Of a stretch of 64,000 nt of DNA, positions 51,905-62,354 are shown in pieces. A model generated the notes under the pieces. It was not told the DNA's origin and did no database searches. It saw only the letters and a list, made by a program, of their open reading frames with translations. A program made the translations under genes and the position numbers. How positions within the stretch are numbered: position 1 is the stretch's first letter; each line of letters starts with the position of its first letter. This DNA is from Tetradesmus obliquus (taxonomy: Eukaryota > Chlorophyta > Chlorophyceae > Sphaeropleales > Scenedesmaceae), in the NCBI GenBank assembly GCA_030272155.1, contig CP126197.1, positions 6,060,560 through 6,124,559 of the forward strand. Reading direction: 5' to 3'.

Positions 51905-52452
51905 GTGAACCCGGTGCGTTCTGCGCATTTTGCAGAGCTTCCTGCAGCCCACAAGTTCCCCTTGATTTGTTTTAAATTGATATTACTCACTTTCATGCAA
52001 GGGGGTTGCAGGTAAGCCCGAAAACAGGGTTACAACCATGCGGTGAAGATGCGGTGAACATGCGGTGAACATGCGGTGAACATGCGGTGAACTTGCGGTG
52101 AAACCACCCACCCGGTGCCTTCTGTGAATGTCGCAGAGCTCCCTGAAGCCCACAAGTTCTACTTTGATATGTATTAAATTGATATTACTCATGTTCGTGC
52201 AAGGGGCATGCAGGGAAGCCGGAAAACAGGGCTGTAGCCATGTGGTGAAGATGCGGTGAAGATGCGGTGAAGATGCGGTGAACATGCGGTGGAACCACCC
52301 ACCCGGTGCCTTCTGCGCATGTTGCAGAGCTTCTTGCAGCCCACAAGTTCCCTTTGATTTGTACTAAATTCATATGACTCATGCTTTTGCAAGGGGCGTG
52401 TAGGGAAGCCGGGAAACAGGGCTGTAGCCATGCGGTGACGATGCGGTTAACA
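51905..52452 (+). repeat. Subtelomeric composite satellite, cluster of three units
   Basis: Core starts at about 51914, 52115 and 52306 (spacing 201 and 191). Each core carries GGTGCSTTCTGCGMATGTYG, then an AT-rich box (TTTGATWTGTATTAAATTGA), then AAGGGGCATGCAGGGAAGCC, then 11-bp modules ATGCGGTGAAS. The last unit is interrupted at 52453 by a transposon-like element. Confidence 0.88.
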
Positions 52453-53806
52453 TGACGTAACCGTTCACCTCCTTTGTCCGATTGGCTCCTGCTGTGCTAG
52501 TTCTGCAGCTTGTGCATGCATGGATGTGCATTTTGTCATGCTTTGGTGGTTCAAGTGGCACTGGCAAGTCAAAGTGACTGTCATTGATGCCGATTGATCT
52601 ACCCTGCGAGTGTGTATTTCCTTGGCGCGTGTGCCGTGCTGCGGCACGCGAAGAATCACCCCGATCTGAGTTCTTGTGACTTACACCAACAGTCTGTCGA
52701 GATGTAACCGCACGACCTGAGATCTCGGCTCTGTGAGCCTGCAGTGTGTCTGTAGGTCTGCAGTAGCCACGGGTGCCACTCCGCGGGAATGCAAACCTTA
52801 GTGTAACTGCACGCAGGCGATCAAGCAGTTATGGCAGTGCCAAGGCTGTGCGATCAGCCCTCCTGCAGGGGTTAGTGTTGCAGAGATATTCTTCGCGTCC
52901 CCCTGCGTGCAGTGAGCTTCGGCTTTGCAGTGTTTGGCAAAAACAAAGCTAGTATGTATCGTTAAGCTGTTTAGCAGCAGTATCGACTTCATGCAGCACC
53001 AGAAGGCTGACTCGACATGTGTGGCAGCAACAGCAGGACACCGAGTCCAAGCACCACCTGGAGGCAAGAAGAACCTACCATGATGGCATGAATCTCAACC
53101 AGCACTTCCAAGGCCAGGCTAGACTGAGCTCAAAGACAGCCAGTGACCCGTCTGAAGCCAGTTGTGACTGAGCAGGCATGTCAGTGCTAGCAGCAGCAGC
53201 AGCAGCAGCAGCAACAGCAGTGCTGGGCTTCAGCAGCGAGTACTGTTGGCTGTGACGCACGCTATGGGTTTTTGCTTGCAGCTAGTGGTTGGTCATTTCC
53301 TTACTGAGCCTTGAGCCAGCGGCAAAGCCAGTTGTAGGGTGTGGTGGAATAGCGACAGAAGCTCATCACAGCAGTGACCGTACGCCAGGCGAGCAACGTC
53401 ATGGTAGGCACTGTGATCCTGCAGCGGTGGTGTGGTGGAACAGCGCCAGAAGCTCATCATGCAGCAGTAGCCTTGAGTGCAGGCACTGTGTAGCCATGGC
53501 AGCTTGACTCAGCTTTGGAATGACTATCACACTCACTTACATCTGGTTGTGTGTTGCACATGTGTTCAGCCATTGTACACAATTACCACATGATTTGCAG
53601 TGCTTGTGGGCTACGGCTTTGGCAAACACCCGTTGCTTGCCAGTAAGCATCTGGTGTTTGGGGGGTGTGGTTGCCTGTGCCTCAGCCCACTACATCAGCA
53701 CGCATATACTGCTGTCTAAGCAGCCAATCATCTGCAAAGCTTTGTTCAGCACAGCATGCTTGTGCAGTCTTAGCGCTAATATGGCAAGCGCCTATCGTGT
53801 ACGTCA
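52453..53806. mobile_element. Short-TIR DNA-transposon-like element, 1354 bp
   Basis: Starts TGACGTAACCG and ends CGTGTACGTCA, so the termini are inverted repeats TGACGTA...TACGTCA (7 exact, about 9 of 11). Its first 435 bp and last 141 bp recur next door as a shorter element. The satellite is interrupted exactly here; the base run AACA stands before the left end and again after the right end of the pair (54384), like a 4-bp target duplication. No full transposase. On the minus strand 53806-53538 a frame with one internal stop (…QATTPPKHQMLTGKQR…) may be a decayed coding exon. Superfamily not assigned. Confidence 0.6.
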
Positions 53807-53808
53807 GC

Positions 53809-54383
53809 TGACGTAACCGTTCAGCTCCTTTGTCCGATTGGCTCCTGCTGTGCTAGTTCTGCAGCTTGTGCATGCATGGATGTGCATTTTGTCATGCTTT
53901 GGTGGTTCAAGTGGCACTGGCAAGTCAAAGTGACTGTCATTGATGCCGATTGATCTACCATGCGAGTGTGTATTTCCTTGGCGCGTGTGCCGTGCTGCGG
54001 CACGCGAAGAATCACCCCGATCTGAGTTCTTGTGACTTACACCAACAGTCTGTCGAGATGTAACCGCACGACCTGAGATCTCGGCTCTGTGAGCCTGCAG
54101 TGTGTCTGTAGGTCTGCAGTAGCTACGGGTGCCACTCCGCGGGAATGCAAACCTTAGTGTAACTGCACGCAGGCGATCAAGCAGTTATGGCAGTGCCAAG
54201 GCTGTGCGATCAGCCCTCCTGCAGGGGTTAGTGTTGCAGAGATGTGGTTGCCTGTGCCTCAGCCCACTGCATCAGCACGCATATACTGCTGTCTAAGCAG
54301 CCAATCATCTGCAAAGCTTTGTTCAGCACATCATGCTTGTGCAGTCTTAGCGCTAATATGGCAAGCGCCTATCGTGTACGTCA
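53809..54383. mobile_element. Internal-deletion relative of the adjacent element, 575 bp
   Basis: 53809-54243 matches 52453-52887 (435 bp each, about 3 mismatches) and 54243-54383 matches 53666-53806 (141 bp each, 2 mismatches). The 778 bp between those blocks in the larger element is missing. It has the same TGACGTA/TACGTCA ends and is separated from the larger copy by GC only, which creates the palindrome TACGTCAGCTGACGTA at 53800-53815. Looks like a non-autonomous (MITE-like) derivative. Confidence 0.65.
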
Positions 54384-55905
54384 AACATGCGGTGAACATA
54401 AGGTGAACATGCGGTGAAACCACCAACCCGGTGCGTTCTGCGCATTTTGCAGAGCTTCCTGCAGCCCACAAGTTCCCCTTGATTTGTTTTAAATTAGTAT
54501 TACTCACTTTCATGCAAGGGGTGTGCAGGTGAGCCGGATAACAGGGTTACAACCATGCGGTGAAGATGCGGTGAACATGCGGTGAACTTGCGGTGAAACC
54601 ACCAACCCAGTGCCTTCTGCGAATGTCGCAGAGCTTCCTGAAGCCCAAAAGTTGCACTTTGATATGTATTCAATTGATATTACTCATGTTCATGCAAGGG
54701 GCATGCAGGGAATCCGGATAACAGGGCTGTAGCCATGCGGTGAAGATGCGGTGAACATGCGGTGAACATGCGGTGAACTTGCGGTGAAACCACCCACCCG
54801 GCGCCTTCTGCGAATGTCGCAGAGCTTCCTGAAGCCCACAAGTTCTACTTTGATATGTATTCAATTGATATTACTCATGTTCATGCAAAGGGCATGCAGG
54901 GAAGCCGGATAACAGGGCTGTAGCCGTGCGGGGAAGATGCGGTGAACATGCGGTGAACATGCGGTGAAACCACCCACCCAGTGCCTTCTGCGCATGTTGC
55001 AGAGCTTCTTGCAGCCCGCAAGTTCCCTTTGATTTGTACTAAATTGATACGACTCATGTTTTTGCAAGGGGCGTGTAGGGAAGCAGGAAAACAGGGCTGT
55101 AGCCATGCGGTGAAGATGCGGTGAAAATGCGGTAAACATGCGGTGAACATGCGGTGAACTTGCGGTGAAACCACCAGCCCGGTGCGTTCTGCGCATTTTG
55201 CAGACTCTGCTCTGAGCTTCCTGCAGCCCACAAGTTCCCCTTGATTTGTTTTATATTGATATTACTCACTTTCATGCAAGGGGTGTGCAGGTAAGCCGGA
55301 TAGCAGGGTTACAACCATGCGGTGAAGATGCGGTGAACATGCGGTGAACTTGCGGTGAAACCACCCACCCGGTGCCTTCTGCGCATGTTGCAGAGCTTCT
55401 TGCAGCCCACAAGTTCCCTTTGATTTGTACTAAATTGATATGACTCATGTTTATGCAAGGGGCGTGTAGGGAAGCCGGAAAACAGGGCTGTAGCCATGCG
55501 GTGAAGATGCGGTGAAGATGCGGTGAAGATGCGGTGAACGTGCGATGAACATGCGGTGAAATTGCGGTGAGACCACCCACCCGGTGCTTTCTGCGAATGT
55601 CGTAGAGCTTCCAGAAGCCCACAAGTTCTACTTTGATATGTATTAATTTGATATTACTCATGCTCATGCAAGGGGCATGCAGGGAAGCCGGATAACAGGG
55701 TTACAACCATGCAATGAAGATGCTGTGAAGATGCGGTGCACATGCGGTGAGACCACAACCCGGTGCGTTCTGCGCGTTTTGCAGAGCTTCCTGCAGCCCA
55801 CCAGATCCCCTTAATTTGTTTTAAATTGATATTACTCACTTTCATGCAAGGGGTGTGCAGGTAAGCCGGATAGCAGGGTTACAACCATGCGGTGAAGATG
55901 CGGTG
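54384..55905 (+). repeat. Subtelomeric composite satellite, main cluster of eight units
   Basis: Core positions (GTGC of GGTGCSTTCTGC) at 54431, 54610, 54801, 54981, 55182, 55372, 55584 and 55763. Spacings are 179, 191, 180, 201, 190, 212 and 179, so unit lengths step by 11, equal to the number of ATGCGGTGAAS modules (about 2 to 6). All units have the same orientation. The array is cut at 55905 by the LTR retrotransposon. Confidence 0.92.
55901..55905. repeat. Target site duplication CGGTG, left copy
   Basis: CGGTG directly before the 5' LTR equals the five bases directly after the 3' LTR (62786-62790). It lies within an 11-bp satellite module. Confidence 0.93.
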
Positions 55906-56336
55906 TGTAAGGTGTAAGATAGAAAGCAGTAAGTTTTCATAGATGTCGTTGTTTTCGAGATTGTTCTAGTCGCTTCGAGTGAGTTGTCGAATGATCTAGG
56001 CTGGTCTCGAATGTACAAGGTTTCTCTGGATCTCTCCGGAGATGGTATGATGTAGGTTTGCAGGATGCTTCTAGTATTGTTAACTCTGGATGTTTCTATT
56101 GAGTATACTATTTTGGAGACGACTATATATAGGGGTGCGATTTCAGTACTAATCATCAAGAAGTGTTCGATCCAGCAGCGATCTCTCAAGCGCCCCACAG
56201 TTGTTCAGCTTCTCCTCTGTAACTGACTGGAATACTCTCTGTCTCCGGTCTACATCGATCCAGTTAGTATCCAGTCTAGTTCGCAGAAGGGTTCTGATCC
56301 TGTGCCTTCGATTGACAGTAGTTGTGAAACGCCGCA
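55906..56336 (+). repeat. 5' long terminal repeat, 431 bp
   Basis: Begins TGTAAGGTGTAAGATAG and ends GTTGTGAAACGCCGCA. A TATA-like run (ACTATATATAGGGG) near 56121-56136 would place the transcription start in the last 200 bp. The LTR starts with TGTAA, the algal poly(A) signal, which may be coincidence. Confidence 0.97.
56121..56136 (+). promoter_or_regulatory. TATA box of the LTR promoter
   Basis: TATATATAGGGG in the U3 part of the LTR, with the same copy in the 3' LTR near 62570-62585. Best match to a core promoter in the element. Confidence 0.6.
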
Positions 56337-56340
56337 GTTG

Positions 56341-56353
56341 TGGTAGCTGAGAC
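56341..56353 (+). promoter_or_regulatory. Candidate primer binding site
   Basis: TGGTAGCTGAGAC lies four bases after the LTR. Retrotransposon primer sites start with TGG, pairing with the CCA end of a tRNA. The tRNA is not identified; TGGTAGC also begins the site matching yeast-type initiator tRNA-Met. Confidence 0.45.
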
Positions 56354-56358
56354 TGTGC

Positions 56359-56934
56359 ATGCCGGGAAAGTACAATCCGGCAAAGGAGAAGCCTAAGGTC
56401 CAGTTGTTGCGTCCTGCAGCTGGTGGTGTGCTGCGAAGCGAGGAGGGAGGGGTCTACGCGCCTGTGACCCCTGTGCGACACTTCAGCAAGCCGCGTGCTG
56501 TTCCTCACGTCCTTCAGCCCATCGATAAGGCCCGCAAGCGTCGTTTCCTGAAGAAGGTGCGTCGCGACATCTTCATCAAGCTCAAGCCTGCACCCATCGT
56601 GCCCTATCGCCACAAGCTTCCTGCTCCTGGTAACCTTACCTACGAGCAGATCCTCAAGCGAGCAGAGGGGCTGAGTAAGCGTGAGCAGCAGGCTAAGCAG
56701 CAGCGCATTCGCCAGGAGTTGATTAGGCGTCTGAGTCTGGCAAAGCAGTCTGTGCAGCCAGCAGCAGCTTGTGTTACAGTAGCAGCGAGTGCTGTTCGTG
56801 GCTCTCCTGTGTGTGGTGTTGATCGGGTGCCTTGTGGTATTAGGTATTCTGAGTATTCTAGTGAGTCTGATTGTGATACCGTGAGCTCTGTGTGCTCACC
56901 TGTGGCAGCAGACGATTGTGAGTCGATTTGTTAG
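56359..56934 (+). CDS. Extra ORF upstream of gag in the retrotransposon, function unknown
   Basis: 191 residues from ATG. The N-terminal two thirds are strongly basic (KARKRRFLKKVRRDIF, KREQQAKQQRIRQELIRRL) and the last part is Cys/Ser-rich and acidic (YSSESDCDTVSSVCSP, DDCESIC). No zinc knuckle and no family recognised. It starts 22 bases after the LTR, so it would be the first ORF on the genomic transcript, in the same frame as gag but separated from it by several stops. Could be an RNA-binding accessory protein, or a gag N-terminal part joined by splicing. A pyrimidine-rich stretch (repeated CTTCTGGT/CTTCTAG, 57170-57240) before gag has possible acceptor sites. Confidence 0.65.
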   Translation: MPGKYNPAKEKPKVQLLRPAAGGVLRSEEGGVYAPVTPVRHFSKPRAVPHVLQPIDKARKRRFLKKVRRDIFIKLKPAPIVPYRHKLPAPGNLTYEQILKRAEGLSKREQQAKQQRIRQELIRRLSLAKQSVQPAAACVTVAASAVRGSPVCGVDRVPCGIRYSEYSSESDCDTVSSVCSPVAADDCESIC

Positions 56935-57279
56935 GTTATCGACTCGAGTTGTTCAGTGAGCTGTATTGTTGTGTATCGTCTTGTGAGCAGTGTTTATTGT
57001 TCTAGATTGTTCTAGTTTGATCTAGAGCAATCGATTGGTGTTCGACAGTATTGAGAGTCTCGAGATTAGTAGTGTGAAAGTCGTGGAGGTTTCTAGACGA
57101 TTCTTGCGTAACACAAGGATCAATTGATTTCTGTAGTTGTTGTGGGTCCAGATACTTCTTGACTATTCTGGTATCTTCTGGTGTGTAGAAGTCTTCTAGT
57201 ATTTCCAGTGTCTTCTAGTGTGTTCTGGTATCTTCTGTTGTTCCCGTGTTATCTCATCACTGCTCAGTGGTGTGTGACC

Positions 57280-58260
57280 ATGACTACTGTGCCCATGCCT
57301 ACGCCGCTCACTTTGGAGCAGGCACAGCAGGCAATTGGTGAATTGGTTGCTAAGGTGCAGCAGTTGGAGCAGCAGATAGTTGGTTTTCAGCTTGGTGCAG
57401 CGGCTGCGACTGCTAGTACATCTACTCAGCGGCTGAAGCTTCCAAAGCCGCCTGAGACAAATGGCACCAACCCCAGTGCCATCAACTGGTGCTACAAGAT
57501 GGAGACATACCTTCAGGCCCAAAACACGGACCTGAACCTGCCCAGCACAGTCACCTATGCAGCCAGTTTCCTGAAGGATTCTGCGCTGAACTGGTGGCTG
57601 CGCTGCCAGCAGGAGGTGGCAGCAGGCAAGCGGCAGCCTTTTGCAAACTGGGCTGTTTTCAAGAAGGAGTTCATCGACATGTTCACCCCGGTGAAGCCAG
57701 ATTACGACGCACGCAACAAGCTGGACCGTTTGGTGCAGACACGCAGTGTGTTTGACTATGCATCACGCTTCAACACGCTGATGCTGGAGCTGCCCAACAT
57801 GGACGAGACCGACCGCGTACACTTCTTCATCAAGGGCCTCAAGCCAGAGATCCGCATGCACGTGACTCTGCGCAAGCCTGCTACGCTGCACGAGGCAGTT
57901 GAGCTGGCCATCCAGGCGGATGGTTTGCTGTGGAGTATGCACAAGGGGCGCAAGCCCCCGAGCTACCCCCAGCGGCCCAACTTCTTGGTGCAGAGGCAGC
58001 ATGTGGACTCTAGTCCCACACCCATGGAGCTCAGCAGCATGGAGTCGGAGGAGAGTGGTCAGGCGGAGTTCAACTATGTGCAGGGGAAGCGCAAGACCAT
58101 CAAGTGCTTCTACTGCCAGCGCGCCGGCCACAGGGCTGCTGACTGCCGCAAGAGGATGAGTGACGAGAAGAAGAAGCGGGAAGCGCAGCCCGCAACGCAG
58201 CAGCAGCGGCAGTTCCAGGGCAAGGGAGACAAGCCGCCAGACCGTCGCTCAACAAACTGA
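57280..58260 (+). CDS. gag: Gag of the Ty3/Gypsy element
   Basis: 326 residues from the ATG at 57280. An N-terminal coiled-coil-like stretch ([20 protein letters not shown]) precedes the retrotransposon capsid domain with [27 protein letters not shown] and [19 protein letters not shown] single CCHC zinc knuckle, [14 protein letters not shown], lies near residue 280, followed by a Lys/Gln-rich tail. It packages the element RNA. Open frame continues upstream to 57181 without ATG, so the ATG is taken as start. Confidence 0.93.
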   Translation: MTTVPMPTPLTLEQAQQAIGELVAKVQQLEQQIVGFQLGAAAATASTSTQRLKLPKPPETNGTNPSAINWCYKMETYLQAQNTDLNLPSTVTYAASFLKDSALNWWLRCQQEVAAGKRQPFANWAVFKKEFIDMFTPVKPDYDARNKLDRLVQTRSVFDYASRFNTLMLELPNMDETDRVHFFIKGLKPEIRMHVTLRKPATLHEAVELAIQADGLLWSMHKGRKPPSYPQRPNFLVQRQHVDSSPTPMELSSMESEESGQAEFNYVQGKRKTIKCFYCQRAGHRAADCRKRMSDEKKKREAQPATQQQRQFQGKGDKPPDRRSTN

Positions 58261-61200
58261 GTGGCGCGCTTGATGGTCTGGGTCAGTCAACGCGCGCCGA
58301 GTCGGCATCACCCCCGACGCCTGATGACCCATGTGACCAGGTAGAGGGCAGTGAACCCCGAGTTCAACCAGCGGCCCTGGGAAAAGCGGGTACCCGTCGG
58401 AGGCGGTTGAGGGACCGTGAGATCTGGTTGCTCGATGCAGCTGTGATGACTCAGTTGCTGGACGACTACGGGCCGTTCTCTGTAGACGCCTGCGCTGGCC
58501 CTAGCACCGCTCAGGCTAAGAAGTTCTACACTGGCTACCGGACCTTCCGCGAGGCCAATGTCAGCGGCAAGTCTGTATGGCTGAACGCGCCCTTCCGCCG
58601 CGCTGGGTTGTTCTTGCGGCACTACCTGGAGTGCAAGAGCAAGGCCCCGGAGAGCACTAGTGGGGTCTTCCTTGTGCCAAAGTGGGATCGCGCACCTTGG
58701 TGGGGTTTAACCAAGGGCATGACTGTGGTGAAGGAGTTCTCAGTGGGCACCACAGGCATTCTACGCAGTCCGCCCATGCGTCCTGGCGAGGACTGGGTGG
58801 AGATGCCACCGCTGAAGTGGCCATTGGTGGTGCTACATGATGAGCCTGTGGTGGCGGAGCAGGCAGCACCTACGGCAGAGTTAGCGGGCTTGCAGCCAAC
58901 TAGCAACAAGCTGATCAGGTTGCAGGCCAAGTGCCGTGGTGACGTATTGAGCGTGCTGCTTGACAGTGGGGCTAGTGAGGATTACATCGATCCTGGTACA
59001 GTATCAAAGCTCCACCTTTCAGTGCTAAGCTTGGGAGACCGTCAAGTGCAGCTCGGCAATGGTGCATTGCAAGACTGCAGCCGTGTTGTACCTAGCCTCA
59101 AGTATCGCCTGAACAAGATGAAGGACAGGCGGCCGTTCACAGTGACGAAGCTAGCACAGGATGACATCGTGCTAGGCAAGCCCTGGCTGACGCAGTTCAA
59201 TCCTGACATTGATTGGGCTGCCAACACTGTGACGGTGGTGAAGAACAATGTTGAGTACCAGCTGCAGCCGCCGGAGGGTGGCGCGGGTACCTCAGCAGAG
59301 GAGGCAGACGTTGGGCTCCTCTCTGGTTTGCAGGTCAAGAGGGCCCTGAGGAAGGGTGCGACTGCCTTCCTAGCTGTTCTGCAAGAGACCGCAGACACTG
59401 AGAAGGGAGCGAAGCTGGAGAACGTCAAGTTTAACTATGATGAACCGGAGTGGGCAGAGCGCATGCGCCAGGTACTGCGGAAGCACAAGCAGATCTTTCA
59501 GGGGATGCCCAAGGGGCTACCGCCAAAACGTTCAGTCGATCACAAGATTGAGCTGGAGGCGGGCAGCAAACCACCTTTTGGACCCATCTACCACATGAGT
59601 CCATTGGAGCTGGAGGAGGCCAAGAGGCAGCTCGTCGATCTTTTGGAGCGTGGCCTGATTCAGCCGTCCAAGTCGCCATACGGTGCACCCATCCTGTTTG
59701 TCCGCAAGGCAAATGGGAAGCTGCGCATGTGTGTAGACTACAGGGCGCTGAACAAGCTCACCGTGAAGAACCGCTACCCACTGCCACGCATTGATGAGCT
59801 GCTTGACCGTCTCCATGGCGCATCCGTGTTCACTAAGCTGGATCTGCAGAGTGGCTACTGGCAGATCAGGATTGCGGAGGAGGATATCCCCAAGACAGCC
59901 TTCCGCACGCGCTATGGTCATTATGAGTGGCGCGTAATGCCCTTCGGGCTGACCAACGCTCCAGCAACCTTCCAAGCCCTGATGAACGACGTGCTGCGAC
60001 CATTCCTGGACGACTTTGTCATCGTGTACCTGGACGACATCCTGATCTATTCCAAGACGCCCGAGGAGCACCTGGTACACGTGGACAAGGTACTGACCGC
60101 CCTACGCAAGGCCCGTCTGTACGCTGGCCTGGACAAGTGCGTATTTGCAATGAAGGAGGTGACCTTCCTGGGCCACATTGTAAGCGGCGAAGGCATCAAG
60201 GTGGATCCCAAGAAGGTGGAGGCGGTGCGTGAGTGGCCACCACCACGCAATGTCACCGAGGTCAGGAGCTTCCTGGGCATGACTGGCTTCTACCGGCGCT
60301 TCATCCACCACTACGCTCACAAGGCATTGCCACTCACCAACCTCACAGCTAGCGGGGTGAAATGGAAGTGGCGTGCAGATGTGGAGGCCAAGGCGTTCGA
60401 GGATCTGAAGAACACGCTAACCTCAGCGTCTGTGCTGGTAACGCCGGACCCTTCCCTGCCGTACGAAGTGTACACAGATGCTTCCAAGTTTGCCTTGGGA
60501 GCAGTGCTGCTGCAGAACCAAGGCAAGGGGCTCCAGCCTGTAGCATACCTGTCGCGCAAGCTCAACTCAGCAGAGCGCAACTACCCTACAGGCGATCGCG
60601 AGATGCTCGGCATCTACTATGCGCTGCAGACGTGGCGCTGCTACTTGGAAGGCGCCAGCTTCAAGATCAACTTAGACCACCTGAACCACACCTGGTTCAA
60701 CAAAAAGAAGGACCTCTCCAGGCGGCAGGCGAAGTGGATGCTGTGGATGGAGTCTTACTACAGCGGCACAGAGATTGATTACAAGCAGGGGAAGGACAAC
60801 TTGTCAGACCCTCTGTCACGCCGTCCCGACCTGGCATCGTTCATCTCAAGCGTCGCAGATGACTCGTTCCTGGAGATGGTGCGCAAGGGCTATGAGGCAG
60901 ACCCCATGTACCGTGAGCCGCCATCCGTGCTGGCAGAGCATGGTGGACTCTGGTACATGCCGGGAGAGCGGCTAGCGATTCCTCGCGATGCTAGCCTGAG
61001 GCAGCTGATCTTGGAGGAGCTACATGACTGCCCAAGCGCAGGGCATCTTGGTGTGACCAAGACACTACAGCGCGTGGCCAGCAGGTTCTGGTGGCCGCAC
61101 ATGACACGCACTGTACGGCACTACGTGGCAAGCTGCCCCTCGTGTCAGTGCAACAAGCCACGCAGCGACTTACCAGCAGGTCTACTTCAGCCATTGCCCG

Positions 61201-62318
61201 TGCCGGAGAAGAAGTTTGAGCAGATCACCATGGATCTGATCACCGATCTGCCACCAACCGCGCGTGGGCATGATGCAGTGGTCACGTTTGTGGATAGGCT
61301 CAGCAAGCTGGTGCATTTTGCCCCAACCACCAAGACGGTTGACGCCCCGGAGTTGGCTCGCATCTTCACAGAAACCTGGCACAAGCATCATGGAGCACCC
61401 AAGGTCATCATTTCTGACCGGGACCCGCGGTTCCAGGGACACTTCTGGAAGGCTTACTTTGATCGGCTGGGGACACACCTGAAGTTCTCGACAGCCTTTC
61501 ACCCTCAGACGGACGGTCAAAGTGAGCGGGCTAACAGAACGCTGGAGGAGGTGCTGAGGCACTTCGTCAGCCCACGGCAAGACGACTGGGATGAGCATCT
61601 GGCTCTAGCAGAGTTCGCCATCAACGATTCAGTCAACCCATCTACTGGCTACACTCCTTTCTTCCTTGCCTATGGCCAGGAGGTGCAGCATCCAGTTGAC
61701 ATTGCAACTCATGTCAATGTGCCAGCAGCAGACGTGCAGGCATCAGACATTGAGGAGGCTGTCAAGCACGCCAAACTCAAGCTGCAAGAAGCACAGGCAA
61801 GGCAAGCTCAGTATGCCAACCAGCGCCGAAAGGAGGTGACGTACACGGTGGGAGACAAGGTGTACCTCTCCACAGCTAACCTGTACCTGCCATCATCTAT
61901 GAGCCGCAAGCTCACCGCACGCTACCTTGGACCTTTCCGTGTGGAGAAGGTGATCAACCCAGTCGCCTACAAGCTGAAGCTGCCAGCAACACTGCGCATC
62001 CATCCTGTGTTCCATGTGAGCCTGCTCAAGACCTACAAGACCAGTGAAGAGTTCACCAATCGTCAAGAGCCAACGCCGATTCAGCCTGCAGTTGCCGAGG
62101 ACAACCAGTGGTACGTAGAGGCACTGCTGGACAAGAGCATCCGCCGACATCGCGGCCGGCGGATGGTGCACTATCTGGTGCGCTGGAAAGGGGTCGGGCC
62201 AGAGGAGGATTCCTGGATCCCACACACAGCCATTGAGCAGAGTTTAATTGATGAATACGAGGCGTCACACCATGGTGGGCGAGACACAGGCCGCCGCAAG
62301 CGTAGGCGCCGTGGTTGA
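58164..62318 (+). CDS. pol: Pol of the Ty3/Gypsy element, with Dam-like N-terminal domain and C-terminal chromodomain
   Basis: The frame is open from 58164, overlapping gag by 97 nt in the -1 frame; no ATG occurs before about 58446, so -1 frameshifting from gag is the likely way to make it. Positions counted from codon 58407: residues 1-150 resemble a Dam-family methyltransferase fold ([37 protein letters not shown]). Then aspartic protease [10 protein letters not shown] (about 184), reverse transcriptase with [27 protein letters not shown] and [10 protein letters not shown] (about 385-560), RNase H from [13 protein letters not shown] (688), integrase HHCC (about 872-915) and DDE core (TMDLITDL 941, SDRDPRFQ 1002, [10 protein letters not shown] 1039), and chromodomain [19 protein letters not shown] (about 1240-1290). 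All catalytic residues expected for RT and integrase are present. Confidence 0.93.
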   Translation, partial: REEEAGSAARNAAAAAVPGQGRQAARPSLNKLSGALDGLGQSTRAESASPPTPDDPCDQVEGSEPRVQPAALGKAGTRRRRLRDREIWLLDAAVMTQLLDDYGPFSVDACAGPSTAQAKKFYTGYRTFREANVSGKSVWLNAPFRRAGLFLRHYLECKSKAPESTSGVFLVPKWDRAPWWGLTKGMTVVKEFSVGTTGILRSPPMRPGEDWVEMPPLKWPLVVLHDEPVVAEQAAPTAELAGLQPTSNKLIRLQAKCRGDVLSVLLDSGASEDYIDPGTVSKLHLSVLSLGDRQVQLGNGALQDCSRVVPSLKYRLNKMKDRRPFTVTKLAQDDIVLGKPWLTQFNPDIDWAANTVTVVKNNVEYQLQPPEGGAGTSAEEADVGLLSGLQVKRALRKGATAFLAVLQETADTEKGAKLENVKFNYDEPEWAERMRQVLRKHKQIFQGMPKGLPPKRSVDHKIELEAGSKPPFGPIYHMSPLELEEAKRQLVDLLERGLIQPSKSPYGAPILFVRKANGKLRMCVDYRALNKLTVKNRYPLPRIDELLDRLHGASVFTKLDLQSGYWQIRIAEEDIPKTAFRTRYGHYEWRVMPFGLTNAPATFQALMNDVLRPFLDDFVIVYLDDILIYSKTPEEHLVHVDKVLTALRKARLYAGLDKCVFAMKEVTFLGHIVSGEGIKVDPKKVEAVREWPPPRNVTEVRSFLGMTGFYRRFIHHYAHKALPLTNLTASGVKWKWRADVEAKAFEDLKNTLTSASVLVTPDPSLPYEVYTDASKFALGAVLLQNQGKGLQPVAYLSRKLNSAERNYPTGDREMLGIYYALQTWRCYLEGASFKINLDHLNHTWFNKKKDLSRRQAKWMLWMESYYSGTEIDYKQGKDNLSDPLSRRPDLASFISSVADDSFLEMVRKGYEADPMYREPPSVLAEHGGLWYMPGERLAIPRDASLRQLILEELHDCPSAGHLGVTKTLQRVASRFWWPHMTRTVRHYVASCPSCQCNKPRSDLPAGLLQPLPVPEKKFEQITMDLITDLPPTARGHDAVVTFVDRLSKLVHFAPTTKTVDAPELARIFTETWHKHHGAPKVIISDRDPRFQGHFWKAYFDRLGTHLKFSTAFHPQTDGQSERANRTLEEVLRHFVSPRQDDWDEHLALAEFAINDSVNPSTGYTPFFLAYGQEVQHPVDIATHVNVPAADVQASDIEEAVKHAKLKLQEAQARQAQYANQRRKEVTYTVGDKVYLSTANLYLPSSMSRKLTARYLGPFRVEKVINPVAYKLKLPATLRIHPVFHVSLLKTYKTSEEFTNRQEPTPIQPAVAEDNQWYVEALLDKSIRRHRGRRMVHYLVRWKGVGPEEDSWIPHTAIEQSLIDEYEASHHGGRDTGRRKRRRRG

Positions 62319-62334
62319 GCAACGAGGACGTTGC

Positions 62335-62354
62335 TCTCAGACGAGGGGGCATGA
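62335..62354 (+). promoter_or_regulatory. Polypurine tract before the 3' LTR
   Basis: GACGAGGGGGCATGA ends exactly where the 3' LTR begins; the purine run GAGGGGG is the expected plus-strand primer site. Confidence 0.7.

Noticed and set aside
51983-55845. Many 60-130-codon minus-strand frames with FTASSPHLHRM-like repeats
   Set aside because: They are translations of the 11-bp satellite modules, which cycle through frames; no start, stop or codon pattern is conserved between units.
55842-56613. Minus-strand frames across the LTR (also at 62171-62822)
   Set aside because: They are the reverse complement of identical LTRs and end of the leader; opposite to the element's genes and without similarity to proteins.
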